Part shown: positions 15,501-24,993 of the stretch, one piece after another
Position numbering within the stretch: the stretch's first letter is position 1
Layout: each line of letters starts with the position of its first letter
Origin: an uncultured Eubacteriales bacterium
GTDB lineage: Bacteria; Bacillota; Clostridia; Oscillospirales; Acutalibacteraceae
DNA length: 38,874 nucleotides
Assembly: GCA_900315465.1 (NCBI GenBank)
Contig: OMZF01000047.1
Span: forward strand, 1-38,874
Direction of reading: 5' to 3'
Notes under the pieces: generated by a model
What the model saw: the letters and a program-made list of their open reading frames with translations, nothing else
Databases searched by the model: none
What the model was told of the DNA's origin: nothing
Program-made: the position numbers and the translations under genes

Positions 15501-17981
15501 TCATTTCCAGATCTTCCTGAACTTTTTATCTCTGATATAATTAAACCAACAAAGTATGCCAAACAAAGCGGCTGTTATAAGACTTAAAACAACTGCAGCC
15601 ATCATTATAATAGTTCCTGCGTTAAATACAAACAGAACGAGCAGCAATAATATCACTATTACAAAAGACGCTGCAACTGTCATTTTGTCAATAAGTTTAA
15701 ATATATACCACCCACCGATATTAAGGTCATTTTTATCTACTTTCCTGTTCAGAAGATAATTATCGACAAAGACATCGCTTTTAAGATCATAGTCCGATTC
15801 ATCTTTTGAAATTATACAAAGCATAAATGTTATAAGCAAACTGACAAACTGATTAGTACCTGCATTAGATACATACATAAGCGGTACACCGGATATAGGA
15901 AATAATGACAGATTTATAATAATGTGAAGTACATTCTGGAATGTGAGAAGATATATAATTGCCATTCCAAGCAATCTGTAATAATTGTCACGCACACAGC
16001 AGACAGACATATACGAAAATGTCAGAAGGAATATAAAGCTTAATACAAGCAGGAGTGCACATATAACACCAGTAGAATGAATAAGTTGTGCAAAAACCAT
16101 ATCAGATTCATTTATAGCGATATTGACCTTATACGAATCACCCGGATAACCCATCCAGCCTGCCACACTTCTTGCCTTTATTATCTGATAATACTGCGAG
16201 CCGCTTCCGCCTTTGACAAACTCGTCATCATTCACATGGAAAAATGCATATACACGCTGTCCAACTTTAATTACAATTTTTTCCAAAGCAGAATAATTTG
16301 ATAATACACTTTTCGTATCCAAAGTATTTTCCCCGAAAAGCTTTTCCTTCATTTCAAGAATTTCTTTTTCTTCATCAGATTTTTGTGGTTGTTCAGACTT
16401 TTCCTTGTCCGTCTTTTCCAGCTCAGGAATATTATTCGGTGCATATGCTAATATACTGTGTCCATAAACAAATGTGTCGGTGTCATTTGCAAGACGATAA
16501 CAAAATGAGCCTGACCAGATAAGCGTAACCACAATAAACACCAGCAAAACAACATTTGATACATTTTTCACGACAGTTCTTTTATGAGTAAAACTGCTTA
16601 AAAATGCATTTTTTATATCACTGAAGTCATGACTTACAATAGTAAGGAACACACCTGTTACAAGAAGAGATAATACAGTACCAAATTCCGAACAACAGGC
16701 AAAAAGTAAAAATGTGATTATATTATACCAGAATGAAAAATAAATACGGTTCCATGCATACCAAGGCATATCATCAAATGAAAACGCTTCTTTTTTCGGT
16801 TCAGCATTTTTCTTGATACGTTTTTTCAATTCTATGTATATCCACCTTATAAAGGGAAAAGGTATAATTATAAAATAACTTTTATTTTTCTTTGAAAGAA
16901 GTCCAGCCATAATCAGAATATACATAGGCTTAACCAATTCAAGCAAGGTAAAACCGCCTACAAGAATATTGGCACCATCCCCTCGTCCTAAGATAAAAGA
17001 AGCGGTCTGAATAACAAGCTGAGCTTCTATAATAATCATTATTATAGCATCAAGATATACATTTACCATCGAAAACAACAAAATGCCTATAACAGCAAAA
17101 AGAAAACCTATACAAAGATTAATTATCATTTTATTTGCATGAGCAGAACGCTGAATATATATTTCATTGTCTATCATTGACCGATATTCCGGAAAACCAT
17201 CATATTGTAATAGATAATCATCTATTTTTGTTGCTATATCGTAATTAAGAGCATCATTCAATCTCAGACGATCAAGATTATCTTCCGCATGATATTCTGC
17301 TGCTAATTCATCTATTTTATTTTCCCTGAACTGCTTATCATCAGTTTCATTTTCAGGATTTTCATTATTTTCTTTTTTATCAGTATCAATGTTTACTGTT
17401 TCCACCTTACTGGTTTCGTGTGACACCTCAGAAACAGTACCCTCTTTCTTTTTCTTCAGATTTTCCTCTTTATTATCAAGCACTTTTTTTGCTTTTGCTT
17501 TAAGCATGATCTCATCTACATCTATACGAGCATCATTTGATATATCATTAAAGATCAAAACAGCCCTTGTATAATCAAATCCGAATTTTTCCTCGTAAGT
17601 TTTTGTAGTAGAATTTATAGCATTACATATTTCCTGATTGTCCTTATATTCTTCAAGCAACGCTCCGGATTCTGCAATATCATACATATCACTAAGTACA
17701 TTTCTTACCGGAGAGTCAAGTGAAAGTGTAAGGACCTGTGCATAAAGCCCTATAAACATTATAAAAACAGTAAAAATAAATATTCTGATGTCAGCATCTA
17801 TGCACCATACATAGATTCCCATAAGGAACACCAATCCGCCAAATAAAGCAAAAACTCCCAAATACGCTGCCGGATCTATCTTTGAGATGAACAAGCCAAA
17901 AATTGTAATAACAAACAATCCAATAAGAATTCCTTTTATAACCATTGATGTTTTTATATTGTTAAGATCAAATTTTTTCAT
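15501..17981 (-). CDS. Enlarged SEDS-family (FtsW/RodA/SpoVE) peptidoglycan polymerase
   Basis: 826 aa, about twice the usual 380-450 for SEDS proteins. The recognisable core includes FILGRGDGANILVGGF followed by TLLELVKPMYI (about 329-356), YYQIIKARSVAGWMGYPGDS (about 597-616), SDMVFAQLIHSTG (about 626-638; its Asp matches the conserved TDFIF Asp, while the usual EE is lost) and the PISGVP/NAGTN segment (about 696-710). Extra parts are a four-helix N-terminus, a charged Lys/Glu-rich soluble insert (about 155-285), a second acidic loop (about 515-555) and two C-terminal helices. AAGGAG is 9 nt from the ATG at 17981; another ATG at 17987 overlaps the FHA gene stop. It should polymerise glycan strands with the adjacent PBP. 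Confidence 0.85.
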   Translation of the reverse strand: MKKFDLNNIKTSMVIKGILIGLFVITIFGLFISKIDPAAYLGVFALFGGLVFLMGIYVWCIDADIRIFIFTVFIMFIGLYAQVLTLSLDSPVRNVLSDMYDIAESGALLEEYKDNQEICNAINSTTKTYEEKFGFDYTRAVLIFNDISNDARIDVDEIMLKAKAKKVLDNKEENLKKKKEGTVSEVSHETSKVETVNIDTDKKENNENPENETDDKQFRENKIDELAAEYHAEDNLDRLRLNDALNYDIATKIDDYLLQYDGFPEYRSMIDNEIYIQRSAHANKMIINLCIGFLFAVIGILLFSMVNVYLDAIIMIIIEAQLVIQTASFILGRGDGANILVGGFTLLELVKPMYILIMAGLLSKKNKSYFIIIPFPFIRWIYIELKKRIKKNAEPKKEAFSFDDMPWYAWNRIYFSFWYNIITFLLFACCSEFGTVLSLLVTGVFLTIVSHDFSDIKNAFLSSFTHKRTVVKNVSNVVLLVFIVVTLIWSGSFCYRLANDTDTFVYGHSILAYAPNNIPELEKTDKEKSEQPQKSDEEKEILEMKEKLFGENTLDTKSVLSNYSALEKIVIKVGQRVYAFFHVNDDEFVKGGSGSQYYQIIKARSVAGWMGYPGDSYKVNIAINESDMVFAQLIHSTGVICALLLVLSFIFLLTFSYMSVCCVRDNYYRLLGMAIIYLLTFQNVLHIIINLSLFPISGVPLMYVSNAGTNQFVSLLITFMLCIISKDESDYDLKSDVFVDNYLLNRKVDKNDLNIGGWYIFKLIDKMTVAASFVIVILLLLVLFVFNAGTIIMMAAVVLSLITAALFGILCWFNYIRDKKFRKIWK

Positions 17982-17986
17982 AAACA

Positions 17987-18592
17987 TCAGCTCCTTGTAC
18001 TATCAGGCAGTTTTATCATAAATTTGGCATAAACTCCGGACTCAATATTACCTACAATAAAACAATTTTTATCAGGATCATCCTTAAGCAATATTTCACG
18101 ATAATCTATATCAACTATGGTATTATTATCCACATTCATATATCTTGTCGGAGATACCTCAACTTTTGCAAGGTTTCTAAGCTTATAAACAAACTTTCTT
18201 TTTCCTTCTCTTTGTCTGGCTATTGTAAACTGCTGTTTTGAAATCCAGTCATAACCGCTCAGCTTCAAATCACATTTATCCCCACGACCTACAATAACAG
18301 AAGAATCTTTCATTCTATACTCAAACTCATCCTCTACCCCGTCAACACTCAAAGTAAAAATAATAACCGGATAGTCATACGGAAATACTTTCGGAATTCT
18401 GATTATAACATAAGATACAATAAGAAAACATAAAAACAAAATACTCATAATGAAACCCTTCATAAAGCTTGCAGCAAATATGAAAAGGAAAATGAATATT
18501 ACAAATACCACAAAAATAGCAATTATAAGTAGTAACCTTTTATTTTCAGATATTCCGGGATATTTTTCTGAGATTTTTTTAATCTTTTTCAC
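17987..18592 (-). CDS. Membrane protein with a degenerate FHA domain
   Basis: 201 aa. Two closely spaced hydrophobic helices (about 19-41 and 46-66) are followed by a cytoplasmic FHA domain (about 75-175). VGRGDKCDLKL (101-111) carries the GR phosphopeptide-binding motif. The next motif reads SKQQ (118-121), so the usual His of SxxH is Gln. FHA domains bind phosphothreonine and here would read targets of the cluster kinase, though weaker or altered binding is possible. The start is GTG with AGGAG about 10 nt upstream. The stop (17987-17989) touches the SEDS start region, so the genes are coupled. Confidence 0.85.
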   Translation of the reverse strand: MKKIKKISEKYPGISENKRLLLIIAIFVVFVIFIFLFIFAASFMKGFIMSILFLCFLIVSYVIIRIPKVFPYDYPVIIFTLSVDGVEDEFEYRMKDSSVIVGRGDKCDLKLSGYDWISKQQFTIARQREGKRKFVYKLRNLAKVEVSPTRYMNVDNNTIVDIDYREILLKDDPDKNCFIVGNIESGVYAKFMIKLPDSTRS

Positions 18593-18623
18593 TCACATTC
18601 ATCTCCTCATACTATAAATCACT

Positions 18624-18652
18624 AACATAAACTACCGCATTATGAAAAGCAA
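18624..18652 (-). promoter_or_regulatory. Possible weak internal promoter before the FHA gene
   Basis: On the minus strand there is TTGCTT at 18647-18652, 17 bp, then TATGTT at 18624-18629. It lies just after the hairpin at 18666-18695, a position suited to separate control of the FHA-SEDS-PBP half. The hexamers are poor, so this is a tentative call. Confidence 0.25.
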
Positions 18653-18665
18653 ACATTTATGTCAT

Positions 18666-18695
18666 ATTCCCCGCCAACAATACCAGGCGGGGAAT
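18666..18695 (-). terminator. Perfect GC-rich hairpin inside the cluster
   Basis: ATTCCCCGCC (18666-18675) and GGCGGGGAAT (18686-18695) form a perfect 10-bp stem with a 10-nt loop, 36 bp after the GAP1-like gene stop. There is no T-run, so it is more likely an attenuator or mRNA-stabilising hairpin dividing the operon than a full terminator. Confidence 0.4.
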
Positions 18696-18730
18696 TTACA
18701 TATTATCTTAATTACATCTGACCTTTAATT

Positions 18731-21700
18731 TTAATAACCTTTTCGGTGATATTTAAACTGTGCCTGTCTCGCTACTGATATTAATTTTTCGTCAGCCAAA
18801 AAGTCACATAAAGCCTCCGGCAATTCATTATACAAATTAAGCCATTCTGTCCATAATTCTTTAATATTGATATCAGGTTCTTCAGGAAGCCCTCTCACAA
18901 GATCTACGTCAAAATAGTAATCCTTAGCTATCGGATATTTGAAATAATAAAAACGGAACTTATCAATATTCTCTGGGGTACTGATTTCAAACCACCTTTT
19001 AAATCTTTCATATCCGAATTTAGGTTCATCAATTTTACAAAGTTTTTCCAACTGTTCAGTTGATTGCGAAGGCTGCCTGTTGTAAGGAGTTGGAGAAACA
19101 GTTATAACTTGTTGATTCTGCAAAGCATCAGAATACTTTATATTATCTGACATAACTGTAACAAGATCAGAATAACTAACTGCATTATTCTCCTGTACTC
19201 TTGAATTTTGTTTTTCTTCTGCGGATAGCTTTTCGACATTGTTTTGATAAATTTCTTTAATTTTACCATATGCTTTAATAAAATCATCTTTCAAAGGTTT
19301 CAAAGAACTTGCATAATCATCAAAAACTGACTTTATAAAATCCTTATATTCCTGAGAAACAAAATCACTGTCATAACAATCAGCATAAAATCTACAGTTG
19401 TAATACATATCATCGTGTTTACTTTTTTTCATCTGATCAAATATACGGAAACATTTGGAACATCTGTTAAGAAACTTTTCTCCAGGTTCGATAGGTTCGT
19501 TAGAATCATTTTTATTATTATATTCATTGATCATTTCACGAAGAGTATTATCTTTTGAACAATGAACATAAAAAACCTTATAGCAGTAATCGTTATAATC
19601 ATCGTTAACTCCGGAAAGCCAATAGCAAAGTTGCCCCAGCTTTTTCAGTTTTGACTTATTATCATCAGAATCCGAAATAATCTCAAGAAGCCTTTCTATA
19701 TAAAGACAAATGATTTCACATACATATTCATTCTGAGTTAGCTGGATATTACTGTGCAAATACTTTGAAAAATCTTTTAAATAAAATTTGTCTGCCCTGT
19801 TTTTAATTATGTATGAATATCCCTTAAAGAAATGATAATACAGATTTTGTGTAAGATTAGTATAACAACTATTCTTTTTCACATAATATGAATACAGCTT
19901 ATCAAAGGCATCAATGTCAAAAATATAAGTTTTTTTATCTTCATCATAAAAAACTAAAACATATAAATAGTAGTCCGCACTAATACTAAGCTGATATTCA
20001 AAATTTTTTTTGCGTTTCTTATTATCTTTTTCTAAAGAGATATTTCTTTCACTGCACAGACTGTTCAATCTGTCAAATATAAGCTTATTACTATCTATAC
20101 GATTAAAAATCTGTTTTTTTTCGGAATACGGTTTATTTTCAAATAATGCTATCGGATATTCTTTAAATACGCTTATCATATCAGCAATAATATTATTCAA
20201 TATGGCATAAACTAAAACAAAACCATATTTATCCTGAATGAAATCTTCTCTTTTTATAACCTGTCGAATAGAGGTAATAATAGTAAGCAGGTAATTTCTA
20301 TCCTTATTTTTTTCTATATTATCATTTACAATGTCATTCAACACTTTTAAATCTTTGCATTTTTCAGAGATATTCTTATAAAAAGCATATTTTTGTGTTA
20401 AAGTGGGCAAGCAGCCATATATATCTTTAAATTGATCCAATGCCCATTCTGAAACAACCGGAAATCCTGCAAGAATTTCAAAATAATTACCGGGATCTTT
20501 GTTATTATCTTTATAATAACAAGCAATTGATTTTAACTTATTTGTCAGCTGAACACGTTCATCATCATTTACAAAATATATTTCTTTATTGTAAGCAGCA
20601 TTGATTATATCTTTTAATTTTTCGATATTTGTTTCAAGTGATTCTGTGTTATCCAAAAAGTCTCTAAACACCCCATAATAATTGATTTTTCTAACAATAC
20701 CATTAGGAAATAAATCGGTATTGATAGGTTCTCCGAATTTTGTATACAGAACACGATGTATCATATATCTGTCGGATACATTTTCAGCCAGATTGAAATA
20801 ATCAACTATTGATTCATCTATAACTTTTTCATAAACATCATTTAAACATAAGAATTCGTAAACAGTTGTATATTCAATTTCAGATTCCCATTTAAACTTA
20901 TGCTTATTAATAAAACTATATACACTTGCATACAGATCAGCATTTTTTGAAGAAATATCCTGATCGATAAATACACAATAGACCAAAAACAATGAATAGT
21001 TCAACCACCATAGTTCTGAATCTTTAAGTTTTTTACCGTCAATAAACGCAAGTTTTTTTATTGATTCCTCAGAACAGCTTGCGAAAATGACAGGAAAACT
21101 TTTTACATCACAAAGTTCCCACAAACACTTGAATACATCAGGGTCGTCATTGAATTTGACCCAAAACAGGCGTGAATAATTTCCGCCCATTACTTCTTCC
21201 GCAATTTTCCCTGAAATTCTGTCGATATTTTTGTAAAAAGCATTATCTTTATCTTCACTGTCAAACTTTTTCTTAAACACAAGCATTTTTCTGTATTCAT
21301 TAAAGTCTGACACATTTTCAGCAAATTTTGCCGCAATATCAAAGAAATATTTTTTCAGGCTGCTGTTTAATTCGGGGAAATCTTCACCATAAAGAGACTG
21401 CAATTCTGTAAAGCTTTTTGATTTGCCGATCAATATTTTATTATAAAATTCATTGGCATCATCAAGACGTTTTTTCTGATAATCTCCTATATCCGTTTGG
21501 TTTAAAATTTTGAAACAGTTATCTATACACTTTTTGTTTATATTTTCACATTCATCAATATTAGTTTCATCATATACACGATTACACTCACTTTTTCTTA
21601 GAAATGCTTCAAAGAAAATATTCATCATTACATTACTGTAAACTGATGTCTGATTGTGAGCTATATTTTGAGTGAAACATTCAAAAGATTCAAAAGCATC

Positions 21701-23281
21701 CGAAGAAAAAATCTTTTTCATTAAGATATTATCTATTGTTTCCTTTTTAGTAATGTTAAAATCAATTATAAGTTCATAAATAACCTTTTGTTCACTAAAA
21801 TCATTTATATTTTTGATAAGTTCCTCTGCTTTTGGTGCAAGACTCCATTTCAATTTACCTGACAATTCACACTCGCTTTTCATCACTGAACCAAACAGAT
21901 CGCAGAAGCTTTTCATATTTGCGAAAGATGAACCTGCACTGTCAATCTTTTGCAAAATATAGTTTCCCTCGGTATTATAATATCTGAGAAGTAGTTCATG
22001 GTTATTTATAACATCTTTGATCATTTTAAGTCTGACTTGATCTGAAGCAAAAGGAGAACTGATCAAAAATAACATTTCGTCCTGTTCATCCTGAGTGATG
22101 TCATTTTCAGAAACATATTTTTCCCAAAGAAGCAATAATTCTTTTTCTCCGGGTATCTGCTGCACACTTCCGTCATCTTTAAATAATAAAAGGTGTTTCA
22201 AATAGCTTTTGCAAAGATTTATGTCATCATTTTTTCTGCTGCTGATTATTTTATCGATACCGGACTCATTCCATTTTATCAATTTTTGAGAATCTTCAAA
22301 ACGTCTTGCTTTGGCAAGAGCTTCATAATTCCTGATAAGCGTTCTGATAGCAACATGACGCAGATTTTCCTGTCTGGCATCTATTTTCTTACCGTCCGGA
22401 CAATTATTCAGCAGGAATTTTTGCATACATTCCATTTTATCCTGTTCATATGCACTTTCTTTAGTAACATCCTGCTGTATTCTCTTTGCAAGCTGATAAT
22501 AAAAATCTTCTTCCTCAATATCGTTATATGCATTGTCAAAATCAAACACATTTTCACCCGAACAACAGCTTTTGGGCATGAAACAAACACTATTACTTTT
22601 TACTTTTTCTACAATACAATATTTAAGTTTTTTTCTGAGATTTTCTTTTGTATTGTATGACAAAAAACATCCCGGCACTATTATATGAAGAAACAGCATT
22701 ATTTCAGATGCCTGACGATAACAATTATAATTTTCATCATCATAACAGAATTTATTATCATCAAGAGCTATTATCAGAGAGTTACTGTTAAAAAGTTTAT
22801 TATAAAAAAGCATCACCAGTTTAGCAAGCTTTTTAAGATTCTTATCTCCATTAAGGTTATATTTATCAAGTATCTCCCGACAACTCATATTAATAGCAGG
22901 AATATCAATATTTTTCAAATCATTATCAGGTTCATATTCTCCCTTGTAGTAATAAGGGAGAATATATCTGATATAACTTCTCGGATCAGTAAGATCGTCT
23001 TGCTCATCGTGCAGGAATATATGGTTGATCTGGTCATAACGTCCATTATTATCACGCAAATCTATTGACTTTGCACCAACATATATGAATGAATTACTAT
23101 AACTTGAATATTCCGAAAATTCTGTTATTATTCCCTGAATTTTACTATCTTCAAATTCTTTTCCTTTCAAAGAATACTTATCGGAGATTTTTATATCATT
23201 ATCTGAAGATCTCTGAACACGCAAACCGGTCCTCAATTTTCCATAGTAGTAACATTGTTGATATAAATCATTATTTTTCAT
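18731..23281 (-). CDS. Large GTPase-associated protein, GAP1-like
   Basis: 1516 aa, cytoplasmic. The first 130 residues (QQCYYYGKLRTGLRVQ near the start, then YVGAKSIDLRDNNGRYDQIN and HIFLHD) resemble the GAP1 N-terminal domain that accompanies TRAFAC double GTPases. The remaining 1300 residues are Lys/Asp/Asn-rich, mostly helical and probably a repeat-like scaffold. A flexible Gln/Ser/Pro linker occurs at about 1390-1415, before a final domain that starts EPKFGYERFKRWF. I see no nuclease or NTPase motif. GAGG is 8 nt before the ATG, and the start lies 3 bp after the GTPase stop, so the pair is co-translated. The family call is from memory of the pattern; a GAP1 HMM would settle it. Confidence 0.7.
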   Translation of the reverse strand: MKNNDLYQQCYYYGKLRTGLRVQRSSDNDIKISDKYSLKGKEFEDSKIQGIITEFSEYSSYSNSFIYVGAKSIDLRDNNGRYDQINHIFLHDEQDDLTDPRSYIRYILPYYYKGEYEPDNDLKNIDIPAINMSCREILDKYNLNGDKNLKKLAKLVMLFYNKLFNSNSLIIALDDNKFCYDDENYNCYRQASEIMLFLHIIVPGCFLSYNTKENLRKKLKYCIVEKVKSNSVCFMPKSCCSGENVFDFDNAYNDIEEEDFYYQLAKRIQQDVTKESAYEQDKMECMQKFLLNNCPDGKKIDARQENLRHVAIRTLIRNYEALAKARRFEDSQKLIKWNESGIDKIISSRKNDDINLCKSYLKHLLLFKDDGSVQQIPGEKELLLLWEKYVSENDITQDEQDEMLFLISSPFASDQVRLKMIKDVINNHELLLRYYNTEGNYILQKIDSAGSSFANMKSFCDLFGSVMKSECELSGKLKWSLAPKAEELIKNINDFSEQKVIYELIIDFNITKKETIDNILMKKIFSSDAFESFECFTQNIAHNQTSVYSNVMMNIFFEAFLRKSECNRVYDETNIDECENINKKCIDNCFKILNQTDIGDYQKKRLDDANEFYNKILIGKSKSFTELQSLYGEDFPELNSSLKKYFFDIAAKFAENVSDFNEYRKMLVFKKKFDSEDKDNAFYKNIDRISGKIAEEVMGGNYSRLFWVKFNDDPDVFKCLWELCDVKSFPVIFASCSEESIKKLAFIDGKKLKDSELWWLNYSLFLVYCVFIDQDISSKNADLYASVYSFINKHKFKWESEIEYTTVYEFLCLNDVYEKVIDESIVDYFNLAENVSDRYMIHRVLYTKFGEPINTDLFPNGIVRKINYYGVFRDFLDNTESLETNIEKLKDIINAAYNKEIYFVNDDERVQLTNKLKSIACYYKDNNKDPGNYFEILAGFPVVSEWALDQFKDIYGCLPTLTQKYAFYKNISEKCKDLKVLNDIVNDNIEKNKDRNYLLTIITSIRQVIKREDFIQDKYGFVLVYAILNNIIADMISVFKEYPIALFENKPYSEKKQIFNRIDSNKLIFDRLNSLCSERNISLEKDNKKRKKNFEYQLSISADYYLYVLVFYDEDKKTYIFDIDAFDKLYSYYVKKNSCYTNLTQNLYYHFFKGYSYIIKNRADKFYLKDFSKYLHSNIQLTQNEYVCEIICLYIERLLEIISDSDDNKSKLKKLGQLCYWLSGVNDDYNDYCYKVFYVHCSKDNTLREMINEYNNKNDSNEPIEPGEKFLNRCSKCFRIFDQMKKSKHDDMYYNCRFYADCYDSDFVSQEYKDFIKSVFDDYASSLKPLKDDFIKAYGKIKEIYQNNVEKLSAEEKQNSRVQENNAVSYSDLVTVMSDNIKYSDALQNQQVITVSPTPYNRQPSQSTEQLEKLCKIDEPKFGYERFKRWFEISTPENIDKFRFYYFKYPIAKDYYFDVDLVRGLPEEPDINIKELWTEWLNLYNELPEALCDFLADEKLISVARQAQFKYHRKGY

Positions 23282-23284
23282 TTG

Positions 23285-24904
23285 TCATTCCTCATCCTGT
23301 GTCCATCCAAGTTCAATAAACTTAGGAATCAGACATCCTACCAACGGATCAGCCATTCTTACAGGTTCAACTCTGCATCTTCTATCACCGCCTATTGGTC
23401 TTGCAACACTTACACAATGACACGAATGGCTGACATCATTTCCGAAGAAATCAGAAATATCTACTCTTTCATTTTCCTCGCTAAAATATTCTTCAATAAA
23501 TTTTCTGATAATATAATTCTTTGCATCTGACACATCAGGATCAAACGGATCAATAGTATGTGATGTTTGGGACAGATACTGTTTGAACTGAGAATATTCT
23601 TCATCAGGAATCCTGTCAATAATCCTTTCCAGTTCATCGGATTTAATGATTGTGTATGCAATATGCTTTAAAGCTGGATATAGTTTACGGGCTTTCATCG
23701 ACCTTACCACATTCTGAATATTTATCATTATATCAAATGCATCGTCTTTTGAATCTGTATTCAGCAAATCATACACAGCAATACCTTCTTTTGCCTCTGA
23801 ACGACTCTGCAATTCTCCCTGTTCTTCAGGTGTAATAATCTCACATTCTTCACCTTCGTTTTTGAATTGTAATCCTATACTGTCTTTTTTGATCTGAGAT
23901 GCCTCAATGAAATATACATAAGCATACATATAACTCAGAAATTCGAGAGTTTCATGGCTTGGTGTACCTTCAAATATTTCACCTTTAGAATCAAATATTG
24001 AAACAATAACCATTTCATTTGTATGACTTTCACTATCGTATATTTTTTCATTTTGTATACGGAACATTACAGGAGGCAAACCATCATGTTGGGTCGGATT
24101 CGGAAATTTTGTTTCAATACTTGTTCCTATTAGATGCTCAGGGGACAGTTCATTAAGATTATCATAACGAACTTTCTGTATTTTCATTTTTTCCTTTTCA
24201 TCCAGTATAGCATTACAAACAGCCCAGTTTCTTACACCAATATTTCTAATCAGTGTAATAAAATTATTCATAAGCAAGGCTGTCATATATGTTGTTTTGC
24301 CTCCGGAGTGTTTTGCAACCAGTCCGATAGGAATATAGTCAACAACTTCTTCACTGAACCAGAAATCAGGCAAAAGTGTTTTACAACAAGGGCAACAAGG
24401 ACGTATCTCAAACTTTTTATTTCTTCCTATTTTAATAGAATACGAATATTTATCTCCCTCATTTTCAACAAAGCTATAATTACCAACGGAATTTATGCAA
24501 CTTCTAATAAACTCCAATTCACTTATTGTATTATCCTTTTTTTCATTATCCTTAATTCTGTAATTATTATCGTCCCAAGGATATAACAAATCGCGGGCTG
24601 ATTCACTTCCATCAAGACTATTCCAGCTTTCTTCGTAATCATCATCAGGTAAAGGACTGTAATTTTCAAGAAATGAACTTTCTGCTTCACTCAAAGACTC
24701 GCTTTTATCAGAAGGCAAAGCTTTAAACAATTCTCCCAAAAAATCTTTAAAGTCCATTCGGTTTCTTCCTTTTGGAAAGACCTCAAAAACCATATTGTCA
24801 ATAAAATCCTTTTCGGTCATGTCAGTAAACTCTTTGTCATAATCGTCACCAAACATCTTTTCAAACTTATAAGGACATATTTTTTTAAATTCAAGATTAC
24901 TCAT
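23285..24904 (-). CDS. TRAFAC-clade (double-GTPase type) GTPase
   Basis: 539 aa, cytoplasmic. An acidic N-terminal region is followed by a CCPCC zinc-knuckle-like cluster (about 170-174) and a P-loop GLVAKHSGGKTTY (about 194-206). The switch/Walker B motif is IFDSKGE (DxxG, Asp about 305), and IKSDEL (about 420-425) matches the TKxD base-recognition motif. This order fits the double-GTPase family found with GAP1 and vWA partners. A C-terminal Cys/His-rich piece (SHSCHC) may bind metal. I chose ATG at 24904, with GGAGG 8 nt upstream; ATG at 24919 lies before the ribosome-binding site. vWA-1 ends 89 bp upstream and GAP1 starts 3 bp after its stop. Confidence 0.8.
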   Translation of the reverse strand: MSNLEFKKICPYKFEKMFGDDYDKEFTDMTEKDFIDNMVFEVFPKGRNRMDFKDFLGELFKALPSDKSESLSEAESSFLENYSPLPDDDYEESWNSLDGSESARDLLYPWDDNNYRIKDNEKKDNTISELEFIRSCINSVGNYSFVENEGDKYSYSIKIGRNKKFEIRPCCPCCKTLLPDFWFSEEVVDYIPIGLVAKHSGGKTTYMTALLMNNFITLIRNIGVRNWAVCNAILDEKEKMKIQKVRYDNLNELSPEHLIGTSIETKFPNPTQHDGLPPVMFRIQNEKIYDSESHTNEMVIVSIFDSKGEIFEGTPSHETLEFLSYMYAYVYFIEASQIKKDSIGLQFKNEGEECEIITPEEQGELQSRSEAKEGIAVYDLLNTDSKDDAFDIMINIQNVVRSMKARKLYPALKHIAYTIIKSDELERIIDRIPDEEYSQFKQYLSQTSHTIDPFDPDVSDAKNYIIRKFIEEYFSEENERVDISDFFGNDVSHSCHCVSVARPIGGDRRCRVEPVRMADPLVGCLIPKFIELGWTQDEE

Positions 24905-24993
24905 AGTAAAATCCTCCATAATTATAAAATAATATTATTTTTCAAGTTTTTAAGTTATGACTGTTCATTAAAAGGTCAAACAGCCTGAAATTG

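Noticed and set aside
10629..18592. Kinase, PP2C and FHA as part of a type VI secretion system
   Set aside because: No sheath, tube, baseplate or ClpV-like genes are present, and the neighbours are SEDS and PBP genes in a Firmicute.
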